Assembly: GCA_022410635.1 (NCBI GenBank)
Contig: JAJVDF010000418.1
Coordinates: 858,983 to 922,982 of the forward strand
Length of the DNA stretch: 64,000 nt
Source of the DNA: Tretioscincus oriximinensis
Lineage: Eukaryota; Chordata; Lepidosauria; Squamata; Gymnophthalmidae
Reading direction: 5' to 3'
This document shows positions 11,801-22,149 of this stretch, one piece after another. The translations under genes were made by a program, and so were the position numbers. A model generated the notes under the pieces. That model was not told the origin of the DNA, searched no databases, and was given only the letters and a program-made list of their open reading frames with translations. Position 1 is the stretch's first letter; each line of letters starts with the position of its first letter.

Positions 11801-13053
11801 GGAGGAAGGCCTGTTGCTTTGTTTTAATGCTAGGGCCTCCATGTTTTTTTTTCTCTGAGATGTCTAACTGCTTATCACTCTTTATCACTCTTCCTTCATT
11901 CCCTGTTTTCCTTCATTTCACTCTCTCCCCCTCTCTGTTTTCTGTACTGCCTAACCCAACTTGAAATATAAGATGTGTTTAGACCTATGAAATAGGTAAA
12001 ATTTAAGGGGTGCCTTTTCTCAATCTTCAGGATGAAATAAAAGAAATTCAGAAGACCAATTTCTATCGTTACGGGACCAAATTTGTCTAAGCTGTACCAG
12101 GGGTGTCCATTTTTAAAGATGGTGTATCAACATTGCCTTGTTGAGTTTATCTTGTTCTGTATTTATAAATAAGAGGTCATTTTTGACCTTTTTGTTGACA
12201 GTTTAGCTTACCTTCAGTGCTGTTTGAGTTTGGTGGCGCTGGCTGATTACGACTCTACAGCTGATTCAAAGGGAAGGAGGAAGCAGGAAGAAACCCGCTG
12301 CTCCCTTTTCAGGTCTTATTTTTGGGCCTTATTTCAAAACAAGGCTCGAAAATGATGCCTGAATGGGGATTCCCACGGGCACTCCTGGAGAGCCCTGCAT
12401 TGCCGTTTGAATCAGCACCATCTGGCTGTGTGGTGGTGTTGAACTCAGCAACAGCACAGCCAGAAGTGCTGGTTTACCTGTAATCAGCCAGTGTGCCCCA
12501 AACTCAAACAGTGTGGAAGGTAAGCTAAATTATCCTGCTCCTCACTCTCCAGGGGGCGGGGACCAACCCTAACAATGGCACCCATGAGCCGTCTGTGGTG
12601 ATAAGGAAATAAAAACATAGCACTAAAGTAGAAAATTCTCTCGCAGGGCCCAATGCTGAATGCTGAAGTTTTCTAACAGGAAATCTCGCCACTTCCGGGC
12701 CAGGGCAGGAAGTGACATCACTTCAGGCACCATTCCTGAGACCAGAAGTGACATCGTTTGAGATGTTGCTTCCATTTCTGATAGCTGGAAAAACCTGGAA
12801 AAAATCCTGGTATGAGTGACGAGCATTCCTCGTACTCGTGCCTCTTTCAGGGCCAGTGTGCAAGATTCTCGGGTGACTCCCAGCCCTGCCTCCCAGTTCT
12901 TAAGCTCACGTGATTTGCTCAGAGGTAGACGCCTCTTGTCAGGGGGGTGCAGGCTGGAAGAGAGTCTGTTTCCTGGGACAAGGAAGTGTGAATATTATTT
13001 CTTTTGTGTTGTCTCTTCTGCCTCTGATGTGGACCTCCCTTTGCCCTTGCCAG
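11801..13053. other. intron of PRICKLE3
   Basis: Mostly unique. 12660-12770 contains GAAGTGACATCACTTCAGG and AGAAGTGACATCG, members of the GTGACATCAC-type repeat. No extra exon recognised. Confidence 0.4.
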
Positions 13054-13240
13054 ATTATCTTTGCAGATGAGTGTACAGAGGCCGAGGGCCGCCACTGGCA
13101 CATGCGACATTTCTGCTGCTTTGAATGTGAGGAAGCACTGGGTGGGCAACGCTACATCATGCGTCAAAGTCGCCCCTACTGCTGCCGCTGCTACGAAAGC
13201 CTCTATGCTGAGTACTGTGATGCCTGTGGGGAACACATTG
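13054..13240 (+). CDS. PRICKLE3: PRICKLE3 coding exon (LIM2, start of LIM3)
   Basis: Exon of 187 nt, enters in phase 0 and leaves in phase 1. It encodes [20 protein letters not shown]... through [14 protein letters not shown]. All LIM2 ligands are present (His, His, then four Cys including the pairs in FCCFEC and CCRC), and CDAC starts LIM3. The acceptor is TTGCCCTTGCCAG. The donor is GTATGTATG, and the first bases of the intron are already part of a (GTAT)n microsatellite, so the splice site abuts an unstable repeat. The sequence is very close to the vertebrate Prickle consensus, indicating purifying selection. Confidence 0.97.
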
Positions 13241-13294
13241 GTATGTATGCATGTATGTATGTATGTATGTATGTATGCATTTATTTATTTACTC
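13241..13294 (+). repeat. (GTAT)n / (TTTA)n microsatellite at PRICKLE3 splice donor
   Basis: GTATGTATGCATGTATGTAT and further units begin exactly at the donor GT of the exon ending 13240, then merge into TTTA/CTCA repeats at the tail of a SINE. Confidence 0.95.
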
Positions 13295-13560
13295 ACTCGC
13301 TTTCTCACTTACTTATTTATACTTATATCCCGCCCTATCCCCAAGGGTCTCAGGCTGGCCAGCCAAAGGGCAATGCACATAGCTTTTGTTGCTGTCTCCA
13401 CAACAGATGCCCTGTGAAGTAGGTGGAGCTGAGAGAGTTCTAAAGAACTGTAATTGGCCCAGGATCACCCAGTTGGCATCATGGAGGAGTGTATAATCAA
13501 ATTGGGAGACAACCAGATAAAAAGTCCAGCATTCTAACCATTACACCAAAGTGGTTTCTG
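13295..13560 (-). mobile_element. Sauria-like tRNA-derived SINE (family B)
   Basis: Antisense copy: ATATCCCGCCCTATCCCCAA, ACAACAGATGCCCTGTGAAG, GGATCACCCAGTTGG, and the reversed tRNA head CTAACCATTACACCAAAGTG. The head and GGTGACC/TCTGTTGTG blocks match the squamate Sauria SINE family from memory. Confidence 0.75.
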
Positions 13561-13992
13561 GACAACTTTGGATGAAGGAGCTTCTGGGCAATATTACACC
13601 AAATTGGCTGTAATGCTTACAGCATGGCACAAAAGAATGTTTGCAACTCCAGTTATCCAAGAAAGAATGCTGGGTAAGCTGGAGTCTGGGTTTGGCCTCT
13701 CAGCCTGCTTACCTTGTAGGGATTTTGTGAGGACTAAAAAGGGAGTGGGAGAATATATACCACGTGGACTTCTTTGAAAGGAGGATGGGCTATGAATGCC
13801 ACAGATGAACCAAAATTCATTTATTTAATGGTTCAGGAAAAATATGTGTAAATGAAATGAGGTTGGAATAAAGCTTCCACGACAGAGAAGTCACGCCTTC
13901 CTGAGATCTCCGAATGTTTCCCAGGCTACCTGTATGTCTTGAATTGGAGCTCTGACCCTCAGTCTGATTTGTGTTTAACTCTTTTTCTACAG

Positions 13993-14505
13993 GTATTGAC
14001 CAGGGGCAGATGACCTACGAAGGCCAGCATTGGCATGCCACAGATGCCTGCTTCAGTTGCTCTCGTTGCCACCAGCCCTTACTAGGAAAACCTTTCTTGC
14101 CTAAGCAAGGGCAGATCTTCTGTTCTCGGGCCTGCAGCTTAGGTGAAGACCCCAATGGCTCAGACTCCTGTGATTCCGCTTTCCAAAGCGCTCGTTCTCA
14201 GGACTCTCGGCGAGCCAGTTGGCAGCAAAGGCGAGTCCAGGCCCAGCACCCACAGCCCTCCCAGGTATCCCGTTCCGTTTCCTTTGGTGGCCAGGTGGCT
14301 CCATCTCACACAGCCTCAAGGATACGAAGAAGCTGGAGTGGATTACCTGGTGCTCGGAAGGAAATACACACTGAAATGGAGGAACTCTCGGATCCGGATA
14401 GTAACGGTTCAGGCTACAGCCAGAGTGGAGAGGAGACAGTGAAATGCACCTCTCGAGGAACCTCTACTTGTCCACCACCAGTTACTGACCAGGAACCAGG
14501 GTCAG
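13993..14505 (+). CDS. PRICKLE3: PRICKLE3 coding exon (LIM3 and start of C-terminal region)
   Basis: Exon of 513 nt, phase 1 in and phase 1 out. After the split Gly it reads [20 protein letters not shown], then LIM3 ligands through IFCSRAC, followed by the Prickle-specific linker [20 protein letters not shown]. The rest is a disordered Ser/Arg/Gln-rich region (for example [10 protein letters not shown]) with no recognisable fold. Acceptor TTTTTCTACAG; donor GTGAGATAT. If the donor were skipped the frame would stop within a few codons, which supports the splice site. Confidence 0.96.
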
Positions 14506-14642
14506 GTGAGATATAATTAATTATATTAATAACGATAGAGTAGAAAACAGGGTAGCCATTACTTGAACAATTATGGAGGAGGACCCTCAATTTTGGTGCC
14601 TAAAGGTCTGTAAATAATTATTTTTCTCCTTTTTTTCCCCAG

Positions 14643-15289
14643 CAACTGAGATCCCCCCTCGTTTCCAAAGGACCTCCCCCTTACGCCATTCTATGCCAGA
14701 GTTGGGTGTGGCTCCCTCCAAAATCCCTGACTGGAGCAGCAGTTCAGCTTCCAAACTTCAGTCATCAGTTCGGCCTCGACCCAGTGAGGAAAATGAACCA
14801 GGGATGGGAAGTTTTGCCCGGGGAGGGGTACCCCGAGTTAGCTTCCGAGAACCACTTGTTTCTGGAGAGCCATGCACTCCTTCTGAGCAGATCTCCGCAA
14901 ATGCCCAGATGCTTCAGAACGGAGGGCCTAACTCTGGCCATCCTCGCTCCACTTCCGACAACTCACTTAACCTGGGAGGTCAGAACTGGCGGCCAAGAAG
15001 AAGCATGGGGGAGGGGAGAGCAGCAAACCTTTCCTACTCAGCTTCTGAAGATACCTTTCCTGCCTGGCATCGGCGTTACCCGCCCCGTGGATGGGACTTC
15101 AGCTCTTCCGATTCCTCCGATTCCTCCTCTGAGGAGGAAGGCTACTTTCTAGGGGAGCCCATACCCTTGCCCCCCCATTTACGAGGCGGAGCTAGCTGTG
15201 TGGAATCTGCTCCCTCGACCGACTCCACGAGTAAGCAGCAACGCCGAAAACTGCGGGTTGCCCGGGACAAGAACTGTGTTGTGGCATAA
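14643..15289 (+). CDS. PRICKLE3: PRICKLE3 terminal coding exon with CAAX box
   Basis: Last coding exon, 647 nt including the TAA stop at 15287-15289; the intron before it is only 137 bp. It encodes the C-terminal 214 residues: a low-complexity Ser/Pro/Arg-rich segment, an acidic Ser patch (SSDSSDSSSEEE), the conserved Prickle block GYFLGEPIPLPPH (about residue 514 of the 562 visible residues), then a basic stretch and the terminus ARDKNCVVA. CVVA is a CAAX prenylation motif; Prickle proteins are known to be farnesylated here, which supports membrane targeting. The visible 562 residues plus missing N-terminal exons fit the roughly 600-residue size of PRICKLE3 rather than the longer PRICKLE1 and PRICKLE2. 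Confidence 0.95.
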
Positions 15290-15884
15290 AGCTCTGAGAC
15301 GTATGACAATTTGATTTACGAACTTGGGCTTTTTGTCTAACGGGAGCGTTTAAATATTCGTTGTTAGTGGAGTGGGTGGAAAGGTCTCTTGAAACGTGAT
15401 TTGAATTTGTTGATCATTACCACTTCTACCTTGCCTGCTTTGACTTGTGCCCCTCTTTGCCAGGGATCCTCTGACAGTGACCTCATCGTGAAAACCATTG
15501 AATTTTTCTAACCTTTCCTCAGGGACTCTTTTAATACTCACCTTTCCATGGAGACCTTTGATCTTTTAGCTGTAATCCTTCTGTGAAGAATCTTAACTCT
15601 TGTTTGTGGTGGGCTTTGAACTCTGGTTGTATTCATTTTCCATTGTGGCCTTTTGACCTTTCAACTGTGACCTTCTGAATACTGGTTAACCCCCCATCTT
15701 GTACTTTCAGAATAACGGTTCTGTAAAACGTCTGCACTGTGCCGTGAACTTCAGAATGCAACTTTTTTACCTGGGAACCCTTGAACTTTTATTTTTGACC
15801 TTTCCACTGTGATTGCTGAATTGTTGCCATGATTAGTATCAGTCCGCAAGAGAGTTGTACAGTTTCAAGCTTTGGACTGCTTCT

Positions 15885-15909
15885 CTGTGTGTGTGTGTGT
15901 GTGTGTGTT
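15885..15909 (+). repeat. (GT)n microsatellite in PRICKLE3 3'UTR
   Basis: About 12 GT units within the transcribed 3'UTR. Confidence 0.95.
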
Positions 15910-16115
15910 GGCGTCTGAGTGGATGGGTCTTTCTTAACAAGTAGAACCTTCCATTCAACTGTATCCAATGTGGCCGCGAAATGTCTTTTGTGAGACAAAG
16001 CTGGCAACAGATCCTCTCAATCTAATTGAATTACGTGTCTCTTTTCTCCTATCCTGGCCTCCTGCACTTTGTGCATTTTCAAGTATGCAAATCTTAAAAA
16101 CTTTGGTTTTTTTTA

Positions 16116-16121
16116 AATAAA
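16116..16121 (+). terminator. PRICKLE3: PRICKLE3 polyadenylation signal AATAAA
   Basis: Canonical AATAAA about 830 bases after the stop codon, in an AT-rich stretch that ends in an A-run at about 16145. It is the only strong signal close behind the gene on the + strand. Cleavage is expected 10-30 bases further on. Confidence 0.7.
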
Positions 16122-16140
16122 CTAATTTAAGTAAATTTTA

Positions 16141-16949
16141 AATTAAAAAAAAATTCTGAAAAACCTCTTTTATGCTTTGTGGATCATTTTGTGATGACAT
16201 TAACACCTTATCCTCTCTGCTTTCAGTGGTGGGAATTTTTGGCACGAAAATATCCCTCTTTGCTTGACTTACTGTTTAGAATGAATTGGGAGGCTTCCAT
16301 AGCCAATCCCAGCCTGGTAACAGCTTTTACTGTTGACCAGCCAATCAGGGCCATGTAAATCCAGACTGGCATCGCCCAATCAATGGTGAGCATGAAAGCA
16401 AAAACAATGAAGGTTTGAAGATGCGGTAGGATTTTAGGAACTAGGTTTTAAAAGGTTTTTAAAATGCGTCTACACACGGAATTATCCGTGGAAAACGGGT
16501 GCTCCCCACAAAACATTTGGTTGGCCACTGTGGAAAACAAGATGCTATATATAGATTCAGGGAACTAGTTAAAAATACTGTCCATTAGGCATTCCATTTT
16601 TTAATCCATTTTCTGATCCTCGTGAGCACACGTTCTATAGCAGCTGAGTGAGGTATTTCATGAACCCCTAGAGGGCCACGGGGGCACTAAAGCTGGAAAA
16701 AACGACCAAACGTACGAACAAGCTGGTGAAAAGATGTTAGTTATAGGGCAGGTGATTACCAGTTTATAGGGTAGGATTTAAAAATAAACTCTCCCACCAT
16801 GAGGCTAATTGCTTTCGTTTAAATTTTGTTTTCTTTTAAGGAGATAATGGTCAGACAACAAATCTTGCAGACACACAAAGAATATAACGTACACTAAAAA
16901 TATATCCTCCCCCCAACATCTTGGATGTATCAAAGAATAAACAATCTTA
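16141..16949. other. intergenic gap between convergent 3' ends
   Basis: About 0.8 kb between the PRICKLE3 and PLP2 polyadenylation signals. No gene or known repeat recognised. Confidence 0.5.
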
Positions 16950-17760
16950 GTACAAATACAGTCAAACTTTATTTGTGTTTTAAATCATTTGATTATTATT
17001 TTTTCTAAAAAGCACGAAATAGTTTCAAGCTGCCTAAGGGNCAAACTGGAGAGGCACGTGAAATAACTGCCTGGCAGTTTGGGAAAGTAAATAGAACCAT
17101 CTTCCCTCCCCTCCCCTATTCCAAAATGGGTAAAATAAATGTTACGCTTAATTATTGTTCGCCTGATATAAGTCTTAAAGAGCCCCTAACCAAAGCTGAG
17201 TGCACGTGGCATTGCACCATAGCATCCTTAGGTTATTGCTTGCAGAACATAAATGATTTTTTAAATAACAAAAAGTTCCCAGATGTTTGCAGATATAACA
17301 GAATTTATTCTGCAAAAAGAGCACCGAACCTTCAGAATCCTCAAAAATCCAATTTTCCTGCCCCCTCCGTACCCTTTTCATCAGGTGTATGATATAAAGT
17401 TTCAACACCTCTACAAGACCAGTTTCTACTTCTGCAGGTGTCTGAGCATAAATCCACAGCAGCTCAGAACACACTAGAAGATGAAACGTGTCAAAAATAC
17501 TGAGTTCTCAAAGAAGGCCAAAATAAAAGAGTGAAGGAAAGACAAAGGAGTTCAGAAGATAGGATAGGACCTACAAGGGCTGGCCTATNTATTTAGATTT
17601 AAGTTGCCTTTACCGTAATTGGCATTAAAAGTGTTTCAAAACCCCTTAAAAAACCTGGAACTAGTTCTACTCAGAGTATTGTCTTAGAACAAGGTGAGTG
17701 CTAGATTTCTTTCCTAAGCTGCCTATTTAGAAAGGGTACTTTTCTAGCTGGGGGAAAGTC
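16950..17760 (-). other. PLP2: probable PLP2 last exon / 3'UTR (approximate)
   Basis: Region downstream of PLP2 exon 4 on the - strand that ends at a polyadenylation signal (16968-16973) and holds no recognised transposon, in contrast to its surroundings. One good splice acceptor on the - strand (CTTTCCCCCAG, just above 17735) would start a short phase-1 reading frame, and other acceptors exist, so the terminal codons stay unresolved. Boundaries are inferred. Confidence 0.4.
16968..16973 (-). terminator. PLP2: PLP2 polyadenylation signal (AATAAA on - strand)
   Basis: TTTATT on the + strand, i.e. AATAAA on the - strand, about 850 bases from the PRICKLE3 signal. It places the two convergent 3' ends close together without overlap. 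Confidence 0.5.
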
Positions 17761-18289
17761 TAGCAGGAATTAACTCTTACAGTAAACTAGACCCCTGTTC
17801 CCCAAGTTCAATAAGAAAAACCTGAGCCAACATTTAAAAAAGCAACGCCTCCCTTCCTGATTTGGGTATCCTCTGTAGCTTATCTGAAGTCATTTGCTCT
17901 TCATCTCTCTTTTTACAGGGACATGTATGCAGGCACACATATGGGTCATCTGTGCACAACACACGTGTCCTCAGTTCAGTATTACATTCTAGGCTGCCAG
18001 CTCTCCGACTTTTCCCACTATTGGAACATGATCAGGGAGGTTTGTTGGTGGAGGTTCAGGGAGTTTTCTGCTTTGATGCCTGTTGACCTTTAAGGAGTGT
18101 GACAGGCCACAAGGTAACCCAGGACATTGATTAGGGTGATCTTCCAGTGGGATAGCCAGCAAAAGGCAGGAAGGGGAGGTCCAGTGCGATGCTTCATCAC
18201 GATGTGGAAGAAAAACAGTATTTTCAGATCCCTTCTGAAGGCTCTGTAAGAAGCAGACAAGAAACAGGCTTGAGCACATTTATTCTCAC

Positions 18290-18603
18290 AATAAGAACAT
18301 AAGAAGAGCCATACTGGATCAGGCCACAGCCCATCAAGTCCAGCATTCTGTGTCACACAGAGGCCCACCAGATGCACCTGGGCAGTCCGAACAGAGGAAA
18401 GCAAAATATGCTCCTGTTCATGACTCCCTGCAAATGGCATTTCAGGAGTCCTGCCTGTTGCTCCATCCCGGAGGCAACATCCAGAAATCCATCCTAGTAT
18501 CAATTTATACCCTTGGTGTCCATAAACCTGTCTAGTCCTGTCTTGAAACTATCCAAGCTGTTAGCTACCACTACCTCTTGAGGAAGTGAATTCCACAGGC
18601 CCA
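18290..18603 (-). mobile_element. CR1/L2-like LINE, 3' end
   Basis: Antisense copy from ATAAGAACATAAGAAGAGCC through the 3'UTR to GTGAATTCCACAGGCCCA in the ORF2 C-terminus. The ORF2 end breaks into an (ATT)n tract. Confidence 0.85.
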
Positions 18604-18636
<33 letters not shown>

Positions 18637-18637
18637 G
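18604..18637. repeat. (ATT)n microsatellite
   Basis: About 11 ATT units at the broken end of the LINE copy. Confidence 0.95.
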
Positions 18638-18799
18638 CTATCAATCTGCACGGTGCTGTACAATATTCCTACAAAAATACAATGAGTAAAACGAACACAA
18701 TAATAAAAAACTACTTGTATATGAACATTGAAGTTAAAATATCAGAATAATAAGTAGTCCGTTAAAACAAAGTTAAAACAAATTGGTGATATCCAAGTC

Positions 18800-19100
18800 C
18801 CTGAAGAAGAAGAATTGGGTTTTTAAACCCCACCCTCCTCACCCGAAGGGACTCAGAGCAACTTACAAGGTTAACCTTTGCCCGGAGGTTTACATCTATT
18901 CTATCTTCCCCACCAGATTAGTGGTGGTACTCGTGAATCTACTTGAAATGTAGATTGCAAATCTACTTTCTTTCATATAGCTGAATTGGCTAAAGTGGAG
19001 GCCAATAGTGGGCGCGTTCCCCTCTCCATGGCCAAGACAGCTTTGAGAATGGATCTTTCGATCTGAAAGACTCTTTACTCACTGCGCCATTCAAGCCTTG
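18800..19100 (-). mobile_element. tRNA-derived SINE (family A), old copy
   Basis: Antisense: GAAGAAGAAGAATTGGGTTT, CCCCACCCTCCTCACCCGAA, TCTATCTTCCCCACCAG and a reversed tRNA head near CTCACTGCGCCATTCAAGCC. More diverged than other copies. Lies in the PLP2 3' region. Confidence 0.75.
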
Positions 19101-19592
19101 GATGTACGTGCATTTGTGCGAACTGAGTGGAGTTTGCACAATGAAGCATTATTTCAAGATTCAACATAAATCAGGAAATTGGGAACGCACATTTCTTGCG
19201 ACAGCTGAGAAATTATATTTCTATAATAAACGTATAAATAAAAGCAGCATCGAAAATACCTATTCTAAAAGGAAAAAGCAGGTATCCATAAACNCTTTGT
19301 TTTCTTTTCCATAAAGGGCACGTGCTGAGATTTTTCAACATTCTCTTGCTTTTGGTTTGGAAACCAATTCAGGTCACGGATTCTACTGCCGATATAAACC
19401 TTGGGAGATCGGATTGTGAACCGGTCAGCCCGTGGCTTGAAGGTGATATATTTTCCACTTATGTGTAACATCCAGCTCAAATCCTACAACATTCCAGAGT
19501 GTTTTTTGTGCCTATCTGAGCTGTTCATGTTTGAAAAACCATGACCTTAGGAAGCATGACTCCAGTTATCTCCTTCAATAATAAGGACCTAC

Positions 19593-19683
19593 CAGTGGGA
19601 GCTGATGACTGCGCTTTCCTGAGACTTGGCAGGACGGTGTAGGCGTCATAGCCATAAAGGATTCCTGTCAACAACCCAATCAC
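19593..19683 (-). CDS. PLP2: PLP2 coding exon 4 (transmembrane segment 4)
   Basis: Exon of 91 nt (30 codons plus one base), the same size and phase as I recall for human PLP2 exon 4. It encodes VIGLLTGILYGYDAYTVLPS then LRKAQSSAPT, with the family motif GYDAY after helix 4. Acceptor CTTCCAATAG, donor GTAGGT. The short fifth exon (about seven codons in human) was not located. If the donor is not used, the frame stays open to a TGA at 19525-19527, giving a 166-residue protein instead of about 150. I favour splicing but cannot prove it. Confidence 0.92.
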
Positions 19684-20094
19684 CTATTGGAAGACAGTCC
19701 ATGCTTAGCATTTGATAATTCATATTTGCAGTCGCCAATCAAGTAAAAAGCAATAGCAGGTGCCTTAAGTTANTATCCCAAGTATGTAAAAAGTTCCATT
19801 GACTCCAACAGAAATGATATAAAGAATATTATCTCCTTTGGTATTAAACACTCAATCAGACTTGGCAAGGTTGCACGGTAGCATCAGCCTGAAGTATTGG
19901 AGAAAAGCACACAAACTCAAGGACGATACAACAGAAATTCCAGATTTATGAGCTGTTGACATTACAATGCTACTTAAACCAGCTGCACAGTTTCAGATAA
20001 GGTAATTCCTAATATTTTTGCAAAAGCTCATCATATACTGTGCCAGGAGACCAATGGTATTTGCCTTGAAAACAATGTCCACAGCCTATTTGCA

Positions 20095-20490
20095 GGTTAA
20101 ATCATCTGAAGAAGTGGACNTGTCTACGAAAGCTTATCCCACCCACTTTTCTCCTGTTAGTCTCAAAGTGCTACTGACCCCTTTGCTGGACTTTCTACTG
20201 GACTAACACGGCTATTTCTCTGAAATTGACTAATATTTTTGGTCATGCAAACAATGTGGAAAGCAGGAGTTGCCACTTTGATCACTAGCCTCTCCCCAGA
20301 AGTTGGCAATAATAAATCATTTCTATATCTCTGTCAAGAAGACGCAATGCGAGTGACCATAGGTGCCCAGGTGGTCAACCAGAAGTCAGCTATGATTTTA
20401 TGGTACCCAAACATCAATGTATATTTCAGAGAAATAGCCGTGTTAGCTCAGTAGAAAGTCCAGCAAAGGGTCAGGTGGGTTGCACCTGGG
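20095..20490. repeat. inverted pair of a GTGTTAG-type dispersed repeat
   Basis: AACACGGCTATTTCTCTGAA (about 20203) and its reverse complement TTTCAGAGAAATAGCCGTGT (about 20425) flank 200 bases in PLP2 intron 3. Similar single copies lie near 34677-34795 and 25550-25685. Class not determined. Confidence 0.5.
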
Positions 20491-20807
20491 TACAAGGTTG
20501 AAGTTCCTCCCCAGAGGATTCTTTAGGTTATGTGCTGTTCCTTTGCTTACTTTTACAAGTATAGTAATGTTAGCCCCTTCACATATTGAAAGCAGTAAAT
20601 TAAGTGATGAATCTAATTCAGACACCGCTGGCATTCTTGCATGTAATATAAGCTGCCGAGTCTAAATCAGTTCATGTTATGCAGACATCTGTAATCTGGT
20701 CTAGCTCTCCATTACTCTACAAACTGCTTAATTTCAATTATCAGCTACCTTCTTTCTCCTAGATTAATGTTGAGGGGCATACGTATCTGCCCGCACTGTA
20801 AGATAAT

Positions 20808-21225
20808 AAGAACATAAGAAGTGCAACATTGAATCGGATGAGAGCCCATCTAGTCCAGCATTCTGTCCTACNCAGAGGCCCACCAGATGCACCTGGGCAG
20901 TCTGAACAGAAGAAGGCAATATATGGACCTGTTCATGACTCCCTGAAAATTGTACTTTAGAANTCCTGCCTGTTGCTCCATCCTGGGGCAGCATCCAGAC
21001 ATCCATCTTAGTATCCATTGATACCCTTGGTGTCCATAAACCTGTCTAGTCCTGTCTTGAAGCTATCCAAGCTGTTAGCTACCATCACCTCTTCTGCAAG
21101 TACATTCCACAGGTAGATGACCCTCTGGGTGAAAAATACTTTTCTGCTCATCAGTTTCAAGGAATGCCCTCTGGTCCTAGTGTTGTGTGATAGAGAAAAC
21201 AATTTTCTTCTGATGAGGCTCACCT
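20808..21225 (-). mobile_element. CR1/L2-like LINE, 3' end with ORF2 terminus
   Basis: Antisense copy. The - strand frame at 21008-21223 reads VIYLWNVLAEEVMVANSLDS. Tail unit ATAAGAACATAAGAAG at 20810. Confidence 0.85.
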
Positions 21226-21487
21226 GACAGTCCTACCTCCTTCACTCGTCAAAGGGGTGGGGATATGTGGAAGGGCCTTCTCTGTAATAGTCTCCATGTT
21301 GTGGAATTCTCCCCCCTCTGAGGATCGTCAGGCACCTACACTGTACACGTTCAGACATCTGTTTCTCCTTGCCTTTGGCTGAGCCAAAAATTCCCCACTC
21401 TTTGAAAGAACTGTTCTTTTTTTAATTGTTCTATTTTAATCTTTTTTATTGTGATGTGCCCTGAGACCTTTGTGTGCAGGGCAGAAT
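21226..21487 (+). mobile_element. L2/Rex-like LINE 3' end
   Basis: GGAAGGGCCTTCTCTGTAAT ... TTGCCTTTGGCTGAGCC ... CCCTGAGACCTTTGTG, ending GGGCAGAATATAAGTAAG. Same family as 11201-11652. Confidence 0.75.
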
Positions 21488-21750
21488 ATAAGTAAGTAAG
21501 TAAGTAAGGAGTAAGTAAGGAGTAAGGAAAGAAGGATTAAGTAAGTAGGAAGGAAGGAGTAAGTAGGAAGGCAGGCAGGCAGGAAGGAAGAAGTAAGCAG
21601 GAAGGAAGGAGGAAGGAAGGAAGTAGGGAAGGAGTAAGNAAGTAGTAAGGAAGGAAGGTGTAAATAAGTAGGAAGGCAGAAGGAAAGAGTAAGTAAGTAA
21701 TAAGAGAGGGAGGAATGAAGTAAAATTAAATAAATAAATAAATAAATAAT
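21488..21750 (+). repeat. degenerate (GTAA)n/(GGAA)n microsatellite at LINE tail
   Basis: Mixed GTAA, GGAA, GGCA and AAAT units, about 260 bases, continuous with the LINE terminus at 21487. It lies about 190 bases downstream of the PLP2 exon 3 donor. Confidence 0.95.
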
Positions 21751-21942
21751 CCCTGTGCTTCACATCTTTAGGAAAACACTGTGATTGGCTCCAGTCCAGT
21801 GCATGCTTGCAAAAGGCTCTCTACAGTGGCCTATAACTCTCCAGTCAGCATATTGCAGGCACATTGCCAGCTTTTCCTTGTTTATTGTAACATTGCAAGA
21901 TCCGTCAAAAACCAACGTTCCAGCTTCCCTCTCTTGCCTTAC

Positions 21943-22038
21943 CCCAGCTGCGATAGCAGCGGCATTGCCACTTCTTATTAGGACGATAAGGGAGGTGATG
22001 AGGAAGGCGACACAACCAACCAGCGCTCGAAAGAAATC
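21943..22038 (-). CDS. PLP2: PLP2 coding exon 3 (transmembrane segment 3)
   Basis: Exon of 96 nt, phase 0 both ends, 32 residues: DFFRALVGCVAFLITSLIVL then IRSGNAAAIAAG. This matches the length and pattern of the human exon (DFFRTL... ending in AG). Acceptor GTTTCTTTTTAAG, donor GTAAGG. The DFFR start follows Trp-Gly-Trp-Thr of exon 2, the usual junction in the family. Intron 2 (1.5 kb) contains a decayed reverse transcriptase fragment. Confidence 0.95.
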
Positions 22039-22149
22039 CTTAAAAAGAAACNGGGAGAGAGGATAAAAGTTAGTGCTCCATGCTTCTGAATTAGGACGAT
22101 CCATGTGGTTTTCTGAATCAATTATAAGAGATTCAAGATTGCCCAACAC

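Larger units (their letters stand above)
15290..16140 (+). other. PRICKLE3: PRICKLE3 3' untranslated region
   Basis: Sequence between the stop codon and the polyadenylation signal at 16116. It lacks obvious transposons, unlike the flanks, which fits a retained UTR. It contains a (GT)n microsatellite near 15885-15909 and three diverged repeats of a TGACCTTT-containing unit (about 15550, 15652 and 15796). The 3' cleavage point is inferred, not seen. Confidence 0.75.

Noticed and set aside
12910..13422. Longer frame extending the LIM2 exon in both directions
   Set aside because: Conserved sequence is confined to 13054-13240 and is bounded by proper acceptor and donor sites; the rest is intron.
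14101..14442. Alternative-frame ORFs over the PRICKLE3 terminal exons
   Set aside because: Shadows of the PRICKLE3 frame; only the chosen frame carries LIM3, GYFLGEP and CAAX motifs.
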